From: an uncultured Blautia sp. | GTDB taxonomy: Bacteria; Bacillota; Clostridia; Lachnospirales; Lachnospiraceae | Direction: 5' to 3' | Length of the DNA stretch: 64,000 nucleotides | Assembly (NCBI GenBank): GCA_900540785.1 | Contig: UQHF01000018.1 | Location: 7,753-71,752 of the forward strand | Shown here: in pieces, positions 8,217 to 16,841 of the stretch | How positions within the stretch are numbered: the first letter of the stretch is position 1 | How the letters are laid out: each line of letters starts with the position of its first letter | Program-made: the position numbers and the translations under genes | Notes under the pieces: generated by a model | The model's input: only the letters and a program-made list of their open reading frames with translations | What the model was told of the DNA's origin: nothing | Database searches by the model: none

Positions 8217-8235
8217 TTCATACCAAAAGAATGTA
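8217..8235. promoter_or_regulatory. TetR operator O3, upstream of the tetR -35 box
   Basis: TTCATACCAAAAGAATGTA matches O1 except at the second base. It abuts the -35 element of the tetR promoter. Confidence 0.78.
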
Positions 8236-8248
8236 TTCAAACAAAGAA

Positions 8249-8276
8249 TTCCGCCAACTGAAACCAGTTGGCGGAA
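8249..8276 (-). terminator. Terminator after glyS
   Basis: A perfect 12-bp stem, TTCCGCCAACTG with CAGTTGGCGGAA, with a 4-nt loop. On the minus strand it is followed by TTCTTTGTTTG, a moderate U-tract. Confidence 0.75.
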
Positions 8277-8308
8277 CATAACTTTTTCTTTTTCGTTTTA
8301 ACAGAAAA

Positions 8309-9703
8309 TCAGAATGTGAACTTATCAGCAAAGTATGCATCCAGTTCTTCAATTTTTACTCTTACCTGCTCCATTGTATCACGGTCACGCACGGTAACAG
8401 CTCCGTCTGTCTCGGAGTCGAAGTCGTATGTGACACAGAAAGGAGTACCGATCTCGTCCTGTCTTCTGTAACGTTTTCCAATATTTCCACGGTCATCGTA
8501 CTCGCAGTTATACTTCTTGGAAAGCTGCTGATAAACCTTCTCAGCGCCCTCATTCAGTTTCTTGGAAAGAGGAAGTACGCCGATTTTAACAGGCGCAAGT
8601 ACAGGATGGAAACGAAGCACCGTACGCACATCGTTTTTCTCTGCATCAAGAACTTCTTCGTCGTATGCGCTGCAAAGGAAAGCAAGTACCATACGATCTG
8701 CACCGAGAGACGGCTCAATTACATATGGAACGTATTTTTCTTTCTTTTCATCATCAAAATATGTGAGATCCTGTCCGGATACATTCTGATGCTGCGTCAG
8801 GTCATAATCGGTTCTGTCTGCGATTCCCCAGAGTTCGCCCCAGCCAAACGGGAATAAGAACTCTACGTCTGTCGTTGCCTTACTGTAGAAACACAGCTCT
8901 TCCGGAGAATGATCACGGTAACGGATCTCTCCTTCTTTTAAGCCAAGAGAGCTTAACCAGTCAAGGCAGAACTGTTTCCAGTATGCAAACCAGTCAAGGT
9001 CTGTTCCCGGCTCGCAGAAAAATTCAAGCTCCATCTGCTCGAACTCACGTGTACGGAACGTAAAGTTTCCAGGTGTGATCTCGTTACGGAAGGATTTTCC
9101 GATCTGTCCGATTCCGAACGGGATCTTCTTACGAGAAGTTCTCTGTACGTTTTTAAAGTTTACAAAAATACCCTGTGCTGTTTCCGGTCTTAAATATACC
9201 GTATTTTTCGCATCTTCTGTTACACCCTGGAATGTTTTGAACATCAGGTTAAACTGACGAATATCTGTAAAATTGTGCTTGCCGCAGGTAGGGCATGGAA
9301 TTTCATGCTCTCTGATAAAATCTGCCATCTGCTCCTGAGACCAGGAATCTACGCTGCCCTCAATGGCAATGTCATGTTCTGCACAGAAATCTTCAATCAG
9401 CTTGTCTGCACGGAAACGCTCATGACATTCGCGGCAGTCCATAAGCGGATCGGAAAATCCGCCAAGGTGTCCAGATGCCACCCATGTCTGAGGATTCATT
9501 AAAATAGCACAATCCACACCTACATTGTAAGGGGATTCCTGAATAAATTTCTGCCACCATGCGCGTTTTACGTTATTTTTCAGTTCTACACCAAGATTTC
9601 CGTAGTCCCATGTATTTGCCAGACCTCCGTAAATTTCAGAGCCCGGATACACAAAGCCTCTCGCTTTTGCCAGAGCTACGATTTTCTCCATTGTTTTTTC
9701 CAT
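8309..9703 (-). CDS. glyS: Glycyl-tRNA synthetase, single-chain dimeric type
   Basis: A 464-residue class II synthetase that charges tRNA-Gly. This is the archaeal/eukaryotic-like homodimer form, not the two-subunit GlyQ-GlyS type, and is the usual form in many Firmicutes. Motif 2 is in FGIGQIGKSFRNEI; motif 3 is GADRMVLAFL. The insert has cysteine pairs (CRECHERF, CPTCGKHNF). The C-terminal anticodon-binding domain ends with CVTYDFDSETDG. The start follows TTAGGAGAGATGAC. I see no T-box in the short 5' region. Confidence 0.96.
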   Translation of the reverse strand: MEKTMEKIVALAKARGFVYPGSEIYGGLANTWDYGNLGVELKNNVKRAWWQKFIQESPYNVGVDCAILMNPQTWVASGHLGGFSDPLMDCRECHERFRADKLIEDFCAEHDIAIEGSVDSWSQEQMADFIREHEIPCPTCGKHNFTDIRQFNLMFKTFQGVTEDAKNTVYLRPETAQGIFVNFKNVQRTSRKKIPFGIGQIGKSFRNEITPGNFTFRTREFEQMELEFFCEPGTDLDWFAYWKQFCLDWLSSLGLKEGEIRYRDHSPEELCFYSKATTDVEFLFPFGWGELWGIADRTDYDLTQHQNVSGQDLTYFDDEKKEKYVPYVIEPSLGADRMVLAFLCSAYDEEVLDAEKNDVRTVLRFHPVLAPVKIGVLPLSKKLNEGAEKVYQQLSKKYNCEYDDRGNIGKRYRRQDEIGTPFCVTYDFDSETDGAVTVRDRDTMEQVRVKIEELDAYFADKFTF

Positions 9704-9735
9704 GTCATCTCTCCTAAATTTTTTTCAATGCCTAT

Positions 9736-9764
9736 ATTATACTAGCATCTTTCTTCTTTTTCAA
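9736..9764 (-). promoter_or_regulatory. Sigma-A promoter of glyS
   Basis: On the minus strand TTGAAA (9759-9764) and TATAAT (9736-9741) are 17 bp apart. It leaves a leader of about 25 nt, too short for a T-box. Confidence 0.8.
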
Positions 9765-9773
9765 TACCGCTTT

Positions 9774-10526
9774 TCAACACATCATCTCCAAAATGTCCAG
9801 ACTTTTAAATTTTTTATCTGTATTCTGATAAACATACCGGTGAATGTGATGTTCCAGCTCACCCAGCACCTCATCTGTCACAGTGAAAGTGTAAAGTTTT
9901 CCCATAGGCGCGCTCACTATATAGATCATGGCATAACGGGCAGCCGGGGAAAGACGCCTGGAATCAGAAACCTTTCCAAGACATTCTTTTCCGATGATAC
10001 CGTGGGCTTCCTGGGAAAAAAACAGCTCTTCTTTTTCCGAAAGTTCTCTCCCGCAGACTGCACAGTTTAAAAGCTCCGGCATCAGTCCCTGTACTGCCAT
10101 CGTGCGAAGCTCATATATACAGCGCACAAGACGGTTGGTTATATTTTTATTTAAAAGAGCTTTTACCGTCACATAGAGAAGATTCATCATCTCCCTCTCG
10201 TCTGTGCCTTCATGCCCGAAATAATCTGCAAGCTCCAGGAAATAATAGCCGTAATAAATCCCCGGCTGCTCTCCGGCGAGCTCCACGAAATGGTGGGTCA
10301 CGCTCACCTGATTTAAATTAAAGCTGCTCCTCCCCTCAAAAAGAGTAAAGTTTCCAAATACAAAGGGATTGGCAGCCGCCATAAAAGGGCTGTTCTGTCT
10401 TCGCGCACCTTTTGCAAAGGCGGCAATTTTCCCTCTCTCTCTTGTAAGAAGAACAATGCGCTTATCGTAATCCCCAACAGGCATGGCAGAAAGCACCACT
10501 CCCTGTACGGTAATCAGATCACTCAT
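9774..10526 (-). CDS. recO: DNA repair protein RecO
   Basis: A 250-residue recombination mediator that anneals single strands and loads RecA with RecR in the RecFOR pathway. The N-terminal OB fold (VVLSAMPVGDYDKRIVLLTRERGKIAAFAKGAR) is followed by a helical domain and a zinc-binding region (LLNCAVCGRE, then EAHGIIGKECLG; the second cysteine pair is only partly preserved). Era-RecO adjacency is standard in Firmicutes. The start lies 2 nt after the era stop. Confidence 0.93.
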   Translation of the reverse strand: MSDLITVQGVVLSAMPVGDYDKRIVLLTRERGKIAAFAKGARRQNSPFMAAANPFVFGNFTLFEGRSSFNLNQVSVTHHFVELAGEQPGIYYGYYFLELADYFGHEGTDEREMMNLLYVTVKALLNKNITNRLVRCIYELRTMAVQGLMPELLNCAVCGRELSEKEELFFSQEAHGIIGKECLGKVSDSRRLSPAARYAMIYIVSAPMGKLYTFTVTDEVLGELEHHIHRYVYQNTDKKFKSLDILEMMC

Positions 10527-10528
10527 AC

Positions 10529-11437
10529 TCAGATTTCCTTTTTGTCATACCCGAAATTCTTAATCAGAAAATCACTGTCACGCCAGTCTTTTTTTACTTT
10601 AACCCAGAGCTTTAAGTTAACTTTGGATTCCAGCATACGCTCCAGCTCAAACCTTGCATTGCTGCCGATTTTTTTCAGCATTGCCCCCTGTTTTCCGATA
10701 ATAATTCCCTTATGAGAGTCTTTTTCACAGATAATGGTCGCGTCAATATCGATCAGCTTCCCTTTTCCGGGACGACTCTTCATGCGGTCTACTGCAACTG
10801 CGATTCCATGAGGAATTTCCGCATCCAGAGCGTGAAGCGCCTTCTCTCTTATGATTTCCGCCACAATCTGTCTCTGCGGCTGATCTGTGATCGTATCCTC
10901 ATCATAGAACATCGGTCCATACGGAAGATACTTAAAAATACAGTTTATAATATCGTCTGTATTCTGCCCGCGAAGTGCAGAGCAGGGAATAATCTCTGCA
11001 AAATCGCAGATTTTCCGGTAAGTATCAATAGCAGGAAGAATTTCTTCTCTTGATACCGTATCAATTTTGTTGATGATCAAAATCACAGGAACACCGATCC
11101 CCTGAAGCTGCTCTGCAATATGACGCTCGCCTGCACCGATAAAAGTAGTCGGCTCTACAAGCCACATAATCGCATCCACCTCTTTTAAGGTACGCTCTGC
11201 AACCTGTACCATATACTCTCCAAGCTTGTTTTTTGCCTTGTGGATTCCCGGTGTATCCAGGAACACGATCTGCCCTGTCTCATCTGTATATACCGTCTGG
11301 ATCCTGTTTCTTGTTGTCTGCGGCTTTTTGGAGGTAATGGCGATCTTCTGTCCGATCAGATGATTCATTAAGGTGGATTTTCCTACATTGGGACGTCCGA
11401 TAATTGCCACAAAGCCGGATTTAAAATTTTCGTTCAT
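10529..11437 (-). CDS. era: GTPase Era
   Basis: About 302 residues. Era is a Ras-like GTPase that checks 16S rRNA 3' end maturation on the 30S subunit. G1 is GRPNVGKST, the switch region includes KPQTTRNRI, G3 is DTPG, G4 is NKID, and a C-terminal KH domain is present (IIIGKQGAMLKKIGSNAR). I chose the ATG at 11437 (MNENFKSG) because AAAGGAAAATCA lies directly before it; an in-frame ATG five codons earlier would overlap that site. Confidence 0.95.
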   Translation of the reverse strand: MNENFKSGFVAIIGRPNVGKSTLMNHLIGQKIAITSKKPQTTRNRIQTVYTDETGQIVFLDTPGIHKAKNKLGEYMVQVAERTLKEVDAIMWLVEPTTFIGAGERHIAEQLQGIGVPVILIINKIDTVSREEILPAIDTYRKICDFAEIIPCSALRGQNTDDIINCIFKYLPYGPMFYDEDTITDQPQRQIVAEIIREKALHALDAEIPHGIAVAVDRMKSRPGKGKLIDIDATIICEKDSHKGIIIGKQGAMLKKIGSNARFELERMLESKVNLKLWVKVKKDWRDSDFLIKNFGYDKKEI

Positions 11438-11478
11438 TGATTTTCCTTTCATTTACGACTGCAGAAACAGCCGTTTTC

Positions 11479-14403
11479 TCAACAGGTAATTAAATTTTTC
11501 ACTTCTTTAAATATTTCTTTTGCCTCTTCTATTTTGCTCTCGCTTCCCACAACACAAATCTGCTCGTCTTCAAGAACCGCCTCAACAAGAGGCGCCAGAT
11601 TGTGCATATCTTCCACTGTGGCATTTAAGATTTCATCTCTTTCTTTCTGGAGCATTTCTTCTGTCACATCACAGAAATACGCTGTTTTGGAAAGATTTCC
11701 CTGCATCTGAGGCGTTCTTGGGACATCCTTTCCACTGATGGTTCCGATAATATATTTTGTCATCTCTCTTTCATCAGCCTGGAAGGTACGGATATAATCC
11801 GGAATGCCTTTAAACACATCAAGGGTGCGTCCAAGATGCGGATCGCGGTAAGAAACAAAATAACTCTCTCCATTTCTCTTAAATCCGCTCATGCAGCCGT
11901 ATGCTCCGCCTTTTACACGAAGATTCATCCAGAGATAATCATAGCTTAACGCCACTTTTAAAATATCAAGAGCGCCTGTATAGGCAAGTCCTTTTTTGCG
12001 GAAATTTCCTGTCTGTGCCACATACTGTACCTGTCCGGAGGTTTTTAATCCCTCATTTTTCTTCTCGCAGATGATCGCCTCTCCAAATACTTCTGCTGGC
12101 TCTGTACAGAGATGTTTCTTTAAATCTTTACAGAGAGCTTCTACGTTTTCCAGAGACTCTCTTTCTCCTGTGTAGCTTACATGGAAATATTCCGGACGGA
12201 GAATCCGTTTCATAAGCTTTTTAAGTGAAGAAACAATCTCTTCTTTTCTCTCCTCAAAGTCTTTTTCCAGTTTTTCAATAAAATGATAATAGCCGACACC
12301 TGCCATCTCGTCCTGGAAAGCAGCCATAGGAGAAGCATAGGAAGCGCCCCTGAGCACGGCTGTGGAATGTCCTGCGCTTGCAAGATTTGCCTGTGCCCTT
12401 GATTTTACCTGTGCCACAATTTCATAGAGTCGTCCGGTATCCTCGAGCTTTGAGGTTTCCAGGATCTCGCGGATCATGGCGAAAAGGAAATCCATCTTCG
12501 GGTACAGCGCCTTGCCGCGGACAGAGAACATAGCGCGGAAACCATCCTTCGCATTTTCGTTGTCAAAAACTTCCACACCGCTGTAAATGCCGCCTGTGTT
12601 TGCATTGATTTCATTAAACAGCTCTCCGTAGGTATAGTGTTCTGTATCTACATATCCGAGAACAGATTTTAAAAGTCCCAGATAATGAGTTTCTTCTCTT
12701 GTAAGCGTTCCAAACTCAAAAAGAAGATCAAGATAACCGATTCCATTTGTGCATACATCATGATATAAGAAGAGGCTTCCGTCCAGGTCAAGCTCTTCAT
12801 TTGTAAGATGTGCCGCTTCTTTTTTGATGTCCTCTCTTTTTAACATAGGAATGCAGGAAAGCGCCTCCGGCTCTTCCTCCTCTTCCTGGTACGCTTCCAG
12901 AGCTTTTGTTTTCTCCACCATGTTCTGAAGCTCTTCCGGAGAAAGACTCTTTCTGTACGCTTCCAGTTTTTCTGCCAGAGCTTTCTCTCTCTCTGCCTGA
13001 AGACCTTTTTCCGGCACAAGAGTGAGAACAGAGCCGTGCGGATTCTCAAGAAGGTATTTCCGGATCAGTTCTTCAAAATATCCCTCATGGACCGCTTTTT
13101 TCAAAGCCTCAAATACAGAGAGCTGCTGCACCTGGGCAAACGGCTTTTCATCGTCATAGAGCCAGTCTCCGAGAATATCAAGACTGTACATCAGACCCTT
13201 TGGATAAGAAGAAAAGTCTGCCTCTCTGTATCGGAATTCCATGTAATTGATTCCTGCTTCCACTGCCTTTTTGTCAATTCCGTTTTTCACAATATCTGTC
13301 AGCACATTTCGGATCACAGAAACAAATTCTTCTTTTTTATCTGCATTTGCGCCTTTTGCAACCACCGTAAAATAAGGCTGTAAAATCCCGTCGTCAAAAG
13401 AACCGTAAATATCTTTTCCGATCTTCGCATCGAGAAGGGCTTTTTTAAGAGGCGCGCCCGGAGCACTTAAAAGTGCGTAATCCAGAACCTCAAATGCCAT
13501 ACATTTCAGGTTGTCCGTGGCTGTACCTGCCACCATATTGTAGGAGAGATACGTGTTGTCCTCCTCGCCCTCCTGCTCAGATACAGGATAAGGAATGGTA
13601 ATGTCCTTACAGGAGGAAAAAGCTTTCTGCTCCGGAATTACGGAATCTACAGAGAGTGCGTCAAAAGCAGAAAGGTAATGTCTGTCAATAAAGTCCAGCT
13701 TTTCCTCCATATCCATATTTCCATAAAGATAAATAAAGCTGTTTGACGGGTGGTAATATTTTCTGTGGAAATCAAGAAATCCCTCATATGTCAGCTCCGG
13801 AACATTCTCCGGATTTCCGCCGGACTCACAGCCATATGGCGTATCCGGGAAAAGAGAATTCATAATCTCTCTTTCCAGCACCTCGTCCGGTGAGGAAAAT
13901 GCGCCTTTCATTTCATTATATACCACACCGTTATATTTCAGAGGTCCTTCCGGTTTTTCCAGCTGGTAGCTCCAGCCTTCCTGGCGGAAAATCTCCTCTT
14001 TTTTATAAATATTCGGATAAAAAACAGCATCCAGATATACATGCATCAGATTCTGAAAATCCTGGTCATTGCAGCTTGCCACAGGATAACAGGTTTTATC
14101 CGGATATGTCATAGCATTTAAAAACGTATTAAGAGAGCCTTTTACAAGCTCCACAAAAGGATCTTTTAAAGGAAATTCCCTGGAACCACAGAGAACGCTG
14201 TGCTCCAGAATGTGCGCCACGCCTGTGCTGTCTTTAGGCGGTGTGCGAAATGCAATATTGAATACTTTATTTTCGTCCTCATTTTCGATCAGAAGAATTC
14301 TCGCCCCTGTTTTTCTGTGGCGGAGAAACGTTCCTTTTGAATGAATATCTGCAAGATTTTCTTCTTTTACCACTTCGTATGCTGTAAGATTTTCTGTTTT
14401 CAT
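11479..14403 (-). CDS. M16C family zinc metallopeptidase (PreP/Cym1-like)
   Basis: A 974-residue presequence-protease-like clamshell peptidase. The inverted zinc motif HILEH is at residues 64-68, with the distal glutamate region further on (YNEMKGAFSSPDEVLE). The two homologous halves and the M16C_assoc segment are all present, so the length is normal. No signal peptide is seen, which points to cytosolic breakdown of small unfolded peptides. The start follows AAGGAGAAGCC. It is in line with era and recO but 26 nt upstream of era. Confidence 0.93.
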   Translation of the reverse strand: MKTENLTAYEVVKEENLADIHSKGTFLRHRKTGARILLIENEDENKVFNIAFRTPPKDSTGVAHILEHSVLCGSREFPLKDPFVELVKGSLNTFLNAMTYPDKTCYPVASCNDQDFQNLMHVYLDAVFYPNIYKKEEIFRQEGWSYQLEKPEGPLKYNGVVYNEMKGAFSSPDEVLEREIMNSLFPDTPYGCESGGNPENVPELTYEGFLDFHRKYYHPSNSFIYLYGNMDMEEKLDFIDRHYLSAFDALSVDSVIPEQKAFSSCKDITIPYPVSEQEGEEDNTYLSYNMVAGTATDNLKCMAFEVLDYALLSAPGAPLKKALLDAKIGKDIYGSFDDGILQPYFTVVAKGANADKKEEFVSVIRNVLTDIVKNGIDKKAVEAGINYMEFRYREADFSSYPKGLMYSLDILGDWLYDDEKPFAQVQQLSVFEALKKAVHEGYFEELIRKYLLENPHGSVLTLVPEKGLQAEREKALAEKLEAYRKSLSPEELQNMVEKTKALEAYQEEEEEPEALSCIPMLKREDIKKEAAHLTNEELDLDGSLFLYHDVCTNGIGYLDLLFEFGTLTREETHYLGLLKSVLGYVDTEHYTYGELFNEINANTGGIYSGVEVFDNENAKDGFRAMFSVRGKALYPKMDFLFAMIREILETSKLEDTGRLYEIVAQVKSRAQANLASAGHSTAVLRGASYASPMAAFQDEMAGVGYYHFIEKLEKDFEERKEEIVSSLKKLMKRILRPEYFHVSYTGERESLENVEALCKDLKKHLCTEPAEVFGEAIICEKKNEGLKTSGQVQYVAQTGNFRKKGLAYTGALDILKVALSYDYLWMNLRVKGGAYGCMSGFKRNGESYFVSYRDPHLGRTLDVFKGIPDYIRTFQADEREMTKYIIGTISGKDVPRTPQMQGNLSKTAYFCDVTEEMLQKERDEILNATVEDMHNLAPLVEAVLEDEQICVVGSESKIEEAKEIFKEVKNLITC

Positions 14404-14445
14404 GGCTTCTCCTTATGATTTCTGTTTTCGTCTTTTATTCTTGAA

Positions 14446-14472
14446 CGCCCCGCCGGAATTCCGGCAGGGCGG
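14446..14472 (-). terminator. GC-rich hairpin after the DUF6553-type gene
   Basis: On the minus strand GCCCTGCCGG and CCGGCGGGGC pair around AATT, with a weak T-run behind. It separates the upstream gene from the M16C peptidase gene. Confidence 0.6.
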
Positions 14473-14492
14473 TTTGATACCATATCACATTT

Positions 14493-15077
14493 TTATTCCA
14501 GTCCGCCTTCTCCCGGAAAATGAAGCTCATACATTTCTTTTGCAGCCTTCACGACCAGCTCCAGCTCCTTTTCCATTCCAAGAGAAGCAGGAAGAACAAT
14601 GGCAGTCTCATACATATCCTTCTGAAGCTTTGCTTTTGCCTTGTCATCACTCATACTCATAATGCCGCAGAGCATACTTGTATAAGATTTATCGGACTCG
14701 CAGAGCTCCATGTATGTTTTTACAAGATGGCAGCACTCTCTGTACAACAGCTCTCTCTCCCGCTCTCCTCCGTTTGCAAATTCCTGGAACTGAAGCTTTT
14801 TGAGCTGTTTTTCTATATCTTTTCTTGCGCCTCTTGCACCGAAAAATTTATTTCCCGCATTTCTGTTAAATTCCAGGATCATCCACAGAGCCAGAAAACC
14901 GTCTGCTCTGGCGTCGCCGCCTGTCTCTGCCTTATCGTTATAGCGGATCTCCCATATTTTTTTACGGATTTCATTATTCTCCGGTTCTTCTCCCTGGGCG
15001 ATGGAAGTTTCCAGAAGCTGTTTTCTTTTCAGAGGGTCATGCTCCCTGTAGTATTGTGCGATTGTTGGTGTATCCAT
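14493..15077 (-). CDS. Conserved hypothetical protein, DUF6553-like
   Basis: A 194-residue soluble, mostly helical protein without signal peptide or membrane segments. I recognise the general type found in Lachnospiraceae (a DUF6553 protein) but no catalytic motif. Residues 1-60 are charged; the middle has WMILEFNRNAGNKFFGARGARKD. It is encoded 22 nt downstream of glf on the same strand, ends at a terminator-like hairpin, and its start follows GAGGAAGT. No function can be assigned. Confidence 0.65.
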   Translation of the reverse strand: MDTPTIAQYYREHDPLKRKQLLETSIAQGEEPENNEIRKKIWEIRYNDKAETGGDARADGFLALWMILEFNRNAGNKFFGARGARKDIEKQLKKLQFQEFANGGERERELLYRECCHLVKTYMELCESDKSYTSMLCGIMSMSDDKAKAKLQKDMYETAIVLPASLGMEKELELVVKAAKEMYELHFPGEGGLE

Positions 15078-15099
15078 ACTTCCTCAATCATTCCTCCTG

Positions 15100-16215
15100 T
15101 CACGGTTTCTCATAAGTAAGCTCAGTCTCTGCAAGAGAAAGCGCCTCTTCGATCACCTGATCCATATCCATATATCTGTACATACCGAGACGTCCGCCGA
15201 AGATCACGTTCTTTTCCTTCATAGCAAGACGCTCATACTGTGCAAAGAGATCGGTATTTTTCGGGTCATTTACCGGATAGTAAGGTTCCTCTCCTTTTTC
15301 CCATTTTGCAGGATATTCTCTTGTGATAACTGTCTTTGGCTGTGTTCCAAAATCAAAGTGCTTATGCTCAATAATTCTTGTATACGGCACTTCATAATCT
15401 GTATAATTGACAACTGCATTTCCCTGATAATTTGCCATATCAAGAGTTTCTGTCTCAAAGCGGAGAGAGCGGTATTCCAGCTCACCGTAGCAGTAATCGT
15501 AATACTGGTCGATCATACCGGTAAAGAGAACCTTGTCTGCCTGCGCGGAAAGTTCTTCTTTGTTATCGAAGAAGTCCGTATTTAAGCAAACCTGCACGCC
15601 TTCCAGAAGTTTCTTGATGATTCTTGTATAGCCGCCTTTTGGAATACCCTGATACGGGTCTTTAAAGTAATTGTTGTCATACGTGTAGCGAAGAGGAAGA
15701 CGTTTGATGATAAATGCCGGAAGATCCTTACATTCTCTTCCCCACTGTTTTCTTGTGTAGCCCTCCACAAGCTTTTCGTATACGTCCTGTCCTACAAGGG
15801 CAAGCGCCTGCTCTTCCAGATTGCGTGGGTGTGTAATGTGCATTCTTGCAATCTGTTCCTGTACCTTTGCCTGTGCTTCCGCCGGAGTTTTTACTCCCCA
15901 CAGCTGATGAAAGGTATTCATATTAAACGGCATATTGTAAAGCTCATCCTTATAAATGGCGATTGGGGAGTTAATAAAATGATTAAATTCCGTAAACTGA
16001 TTAATATACTCCCATACGTGCTTTCTCGAGGTGTGGAAAATATGAGCGCCGTAGCGGTGTACCTGAATGCCCTCCACCTCTTCTGTATAAATATTTCCTC
16101 CGATATGGTCTCTTCTGTCGATCACGAGACAGGTTTTGCCGCAGCGGGTTGCCTCATGGGCAAATACTGCACCAAAAAGACCTGCGCCGACAATTAAATA
16201 ATCGTATTTTTTCAT
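15100..16215 (-). CDS. glf: UDP-galactopyranose mutase
   Basis: A 371-residue flavoenzyme that interconverts UDP-galactopyranose and UDP-galactofuranose for cell-surface glycans. The FAD-binding GAGLFGAVFAHEA is at residues 8-20, followed by DRRDHIGGN. The substrate region has YGAHIFHTS, YTRKQWG and GRLGMYRYMDMD, with the arginines of the family. Length is typical. No other glycan gene is adjacent, so the galactofuranose acceptor is unknown. The start follows AAAGGAGAAGGTGC. Confidence 0.96.
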   Translation of the reverse strand: MKKYDYLIVGAGLFGAVFAHEATRCGKTCLVIDRRDHIGGNIYTEEVEGIQVHRYGAHIFHTSRKHVWEYINQFTEFNHFINSPIAIYKDELYNMPFNMNTFHQLWGVKTPAEAQAKVQEQIARMHITHPRNLEEQALALVGQDVYEKLVEGYTRKQWGRECKDLPAFIIKRLPLRYTYDNNYFKDPYQGIPKGGYTRIIKKLLEGVQVCLNTDFFDNKEELSAQADKVLFTGMIDQYYDYCYGELEYRSLRFETETLDMANYQGNAVVNYTDYEVPYTRIIEHKHFDFGTQPKTVITREYPAKWEKGEEPYYPVNDPKNTDLFAQYERLAMKEKNVIFGGRLGMYRYMDMDQVIEEALSLAETELTYEKP

Positions 16216-16265
16216 GAAACAGCACCTTCTCCTTTATTTTCAAATTGGTATTATCATAACATATT

Positions 16266-16841
16266 TTACCTGAAAATGATACCCCGAAGTTTTCTCCTTC
16301 GTTTTCTGCCCTTTCGAAGATATACATTTTTTATATACCAGATTACCGTATCTTCCCCGTAATCGTTTAAAATGCGGAGAAGCCCCTCCAGTTCTCTCTT
16401 TGTCTGAGGGTGGATAAACCAGAGGGAATCCTTTCCCTTTCTGTAATATTCCAGAGGCTTTTCCTGTGTGTAGGCATCACCCATATACGTTCTGCATGCA
16501 CTGATCCTGTCCATGATCATTTCCGCCACATATTTTCTTGGCATCTGCGCTCCCATGATCACATGCTCTCCGTCAAGAGAATAATCTACCCAGTGCTCAA
16601 AATGATGGCGGTTTCTTCCTTTATGATGAAGCCAGGACGTGGAAACGCCCGTCGCTTCTCTCTCCGCATTATTGGGGCTTCTGTCTCCCTGATAATATTT
16701 GCATCCCACAAGAAACTCTGCAGGGGAATACTTCGACATATCGTGAAGCAGTCCCTGTTTGTAAAGTCCCACGCGAAAGCAGTATTTCATAACCATCAGT
16801 TTATGCTTTGTAATTGTTTTAAAATGACCCCAGGCCTTCAT
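16266..16841 (-). CDS. DUF5662 family protein, HD-like histidine pattern
   Basis: A 191-residue protein of the DUF5662 family found in Firmicutes and phages. Conserved histidines recall HD-type metal phosphohydrolases: GLLHDMSKYSPAEF near residues 30-43, WLHHKGRNRHHFEHW near 70-84. The C-terminus is very basic (RKGRKRRRKLRG), which could bind nucleic acid. Enzymatic activity is only an inference. It shares an ATGA overlap with the upstream GH13-like gene; AGGAGGAACAGACAAA precedes the start. Confidence 0.75.
   Translation of the reverse strand: MKAWGHFKTITKHKLMVMKYCFRVGLYKQGLLHDMSKYSPAEFLVGCKYYQGDRSPNNAEREATGVSTSWLHHKGRNRHHFEHWVDYSLDGEHVIMGAQMPRKYVAEMIMDRISACRTYMGDAYTQEKPLEYYRKGKDSLWFIHPQTKRELEGLLRILNDYGEDTVIWYIKNVYLRKGRKRRRKLRGIIFR

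Noticed and set aside
9704..9773. Possible T-box in front of glyS
   Set aside because: Only about 70 nt separate recO and glyS and the promoter fits in it; there is no room for a T-box and no TGGNACCGCG-like motif.
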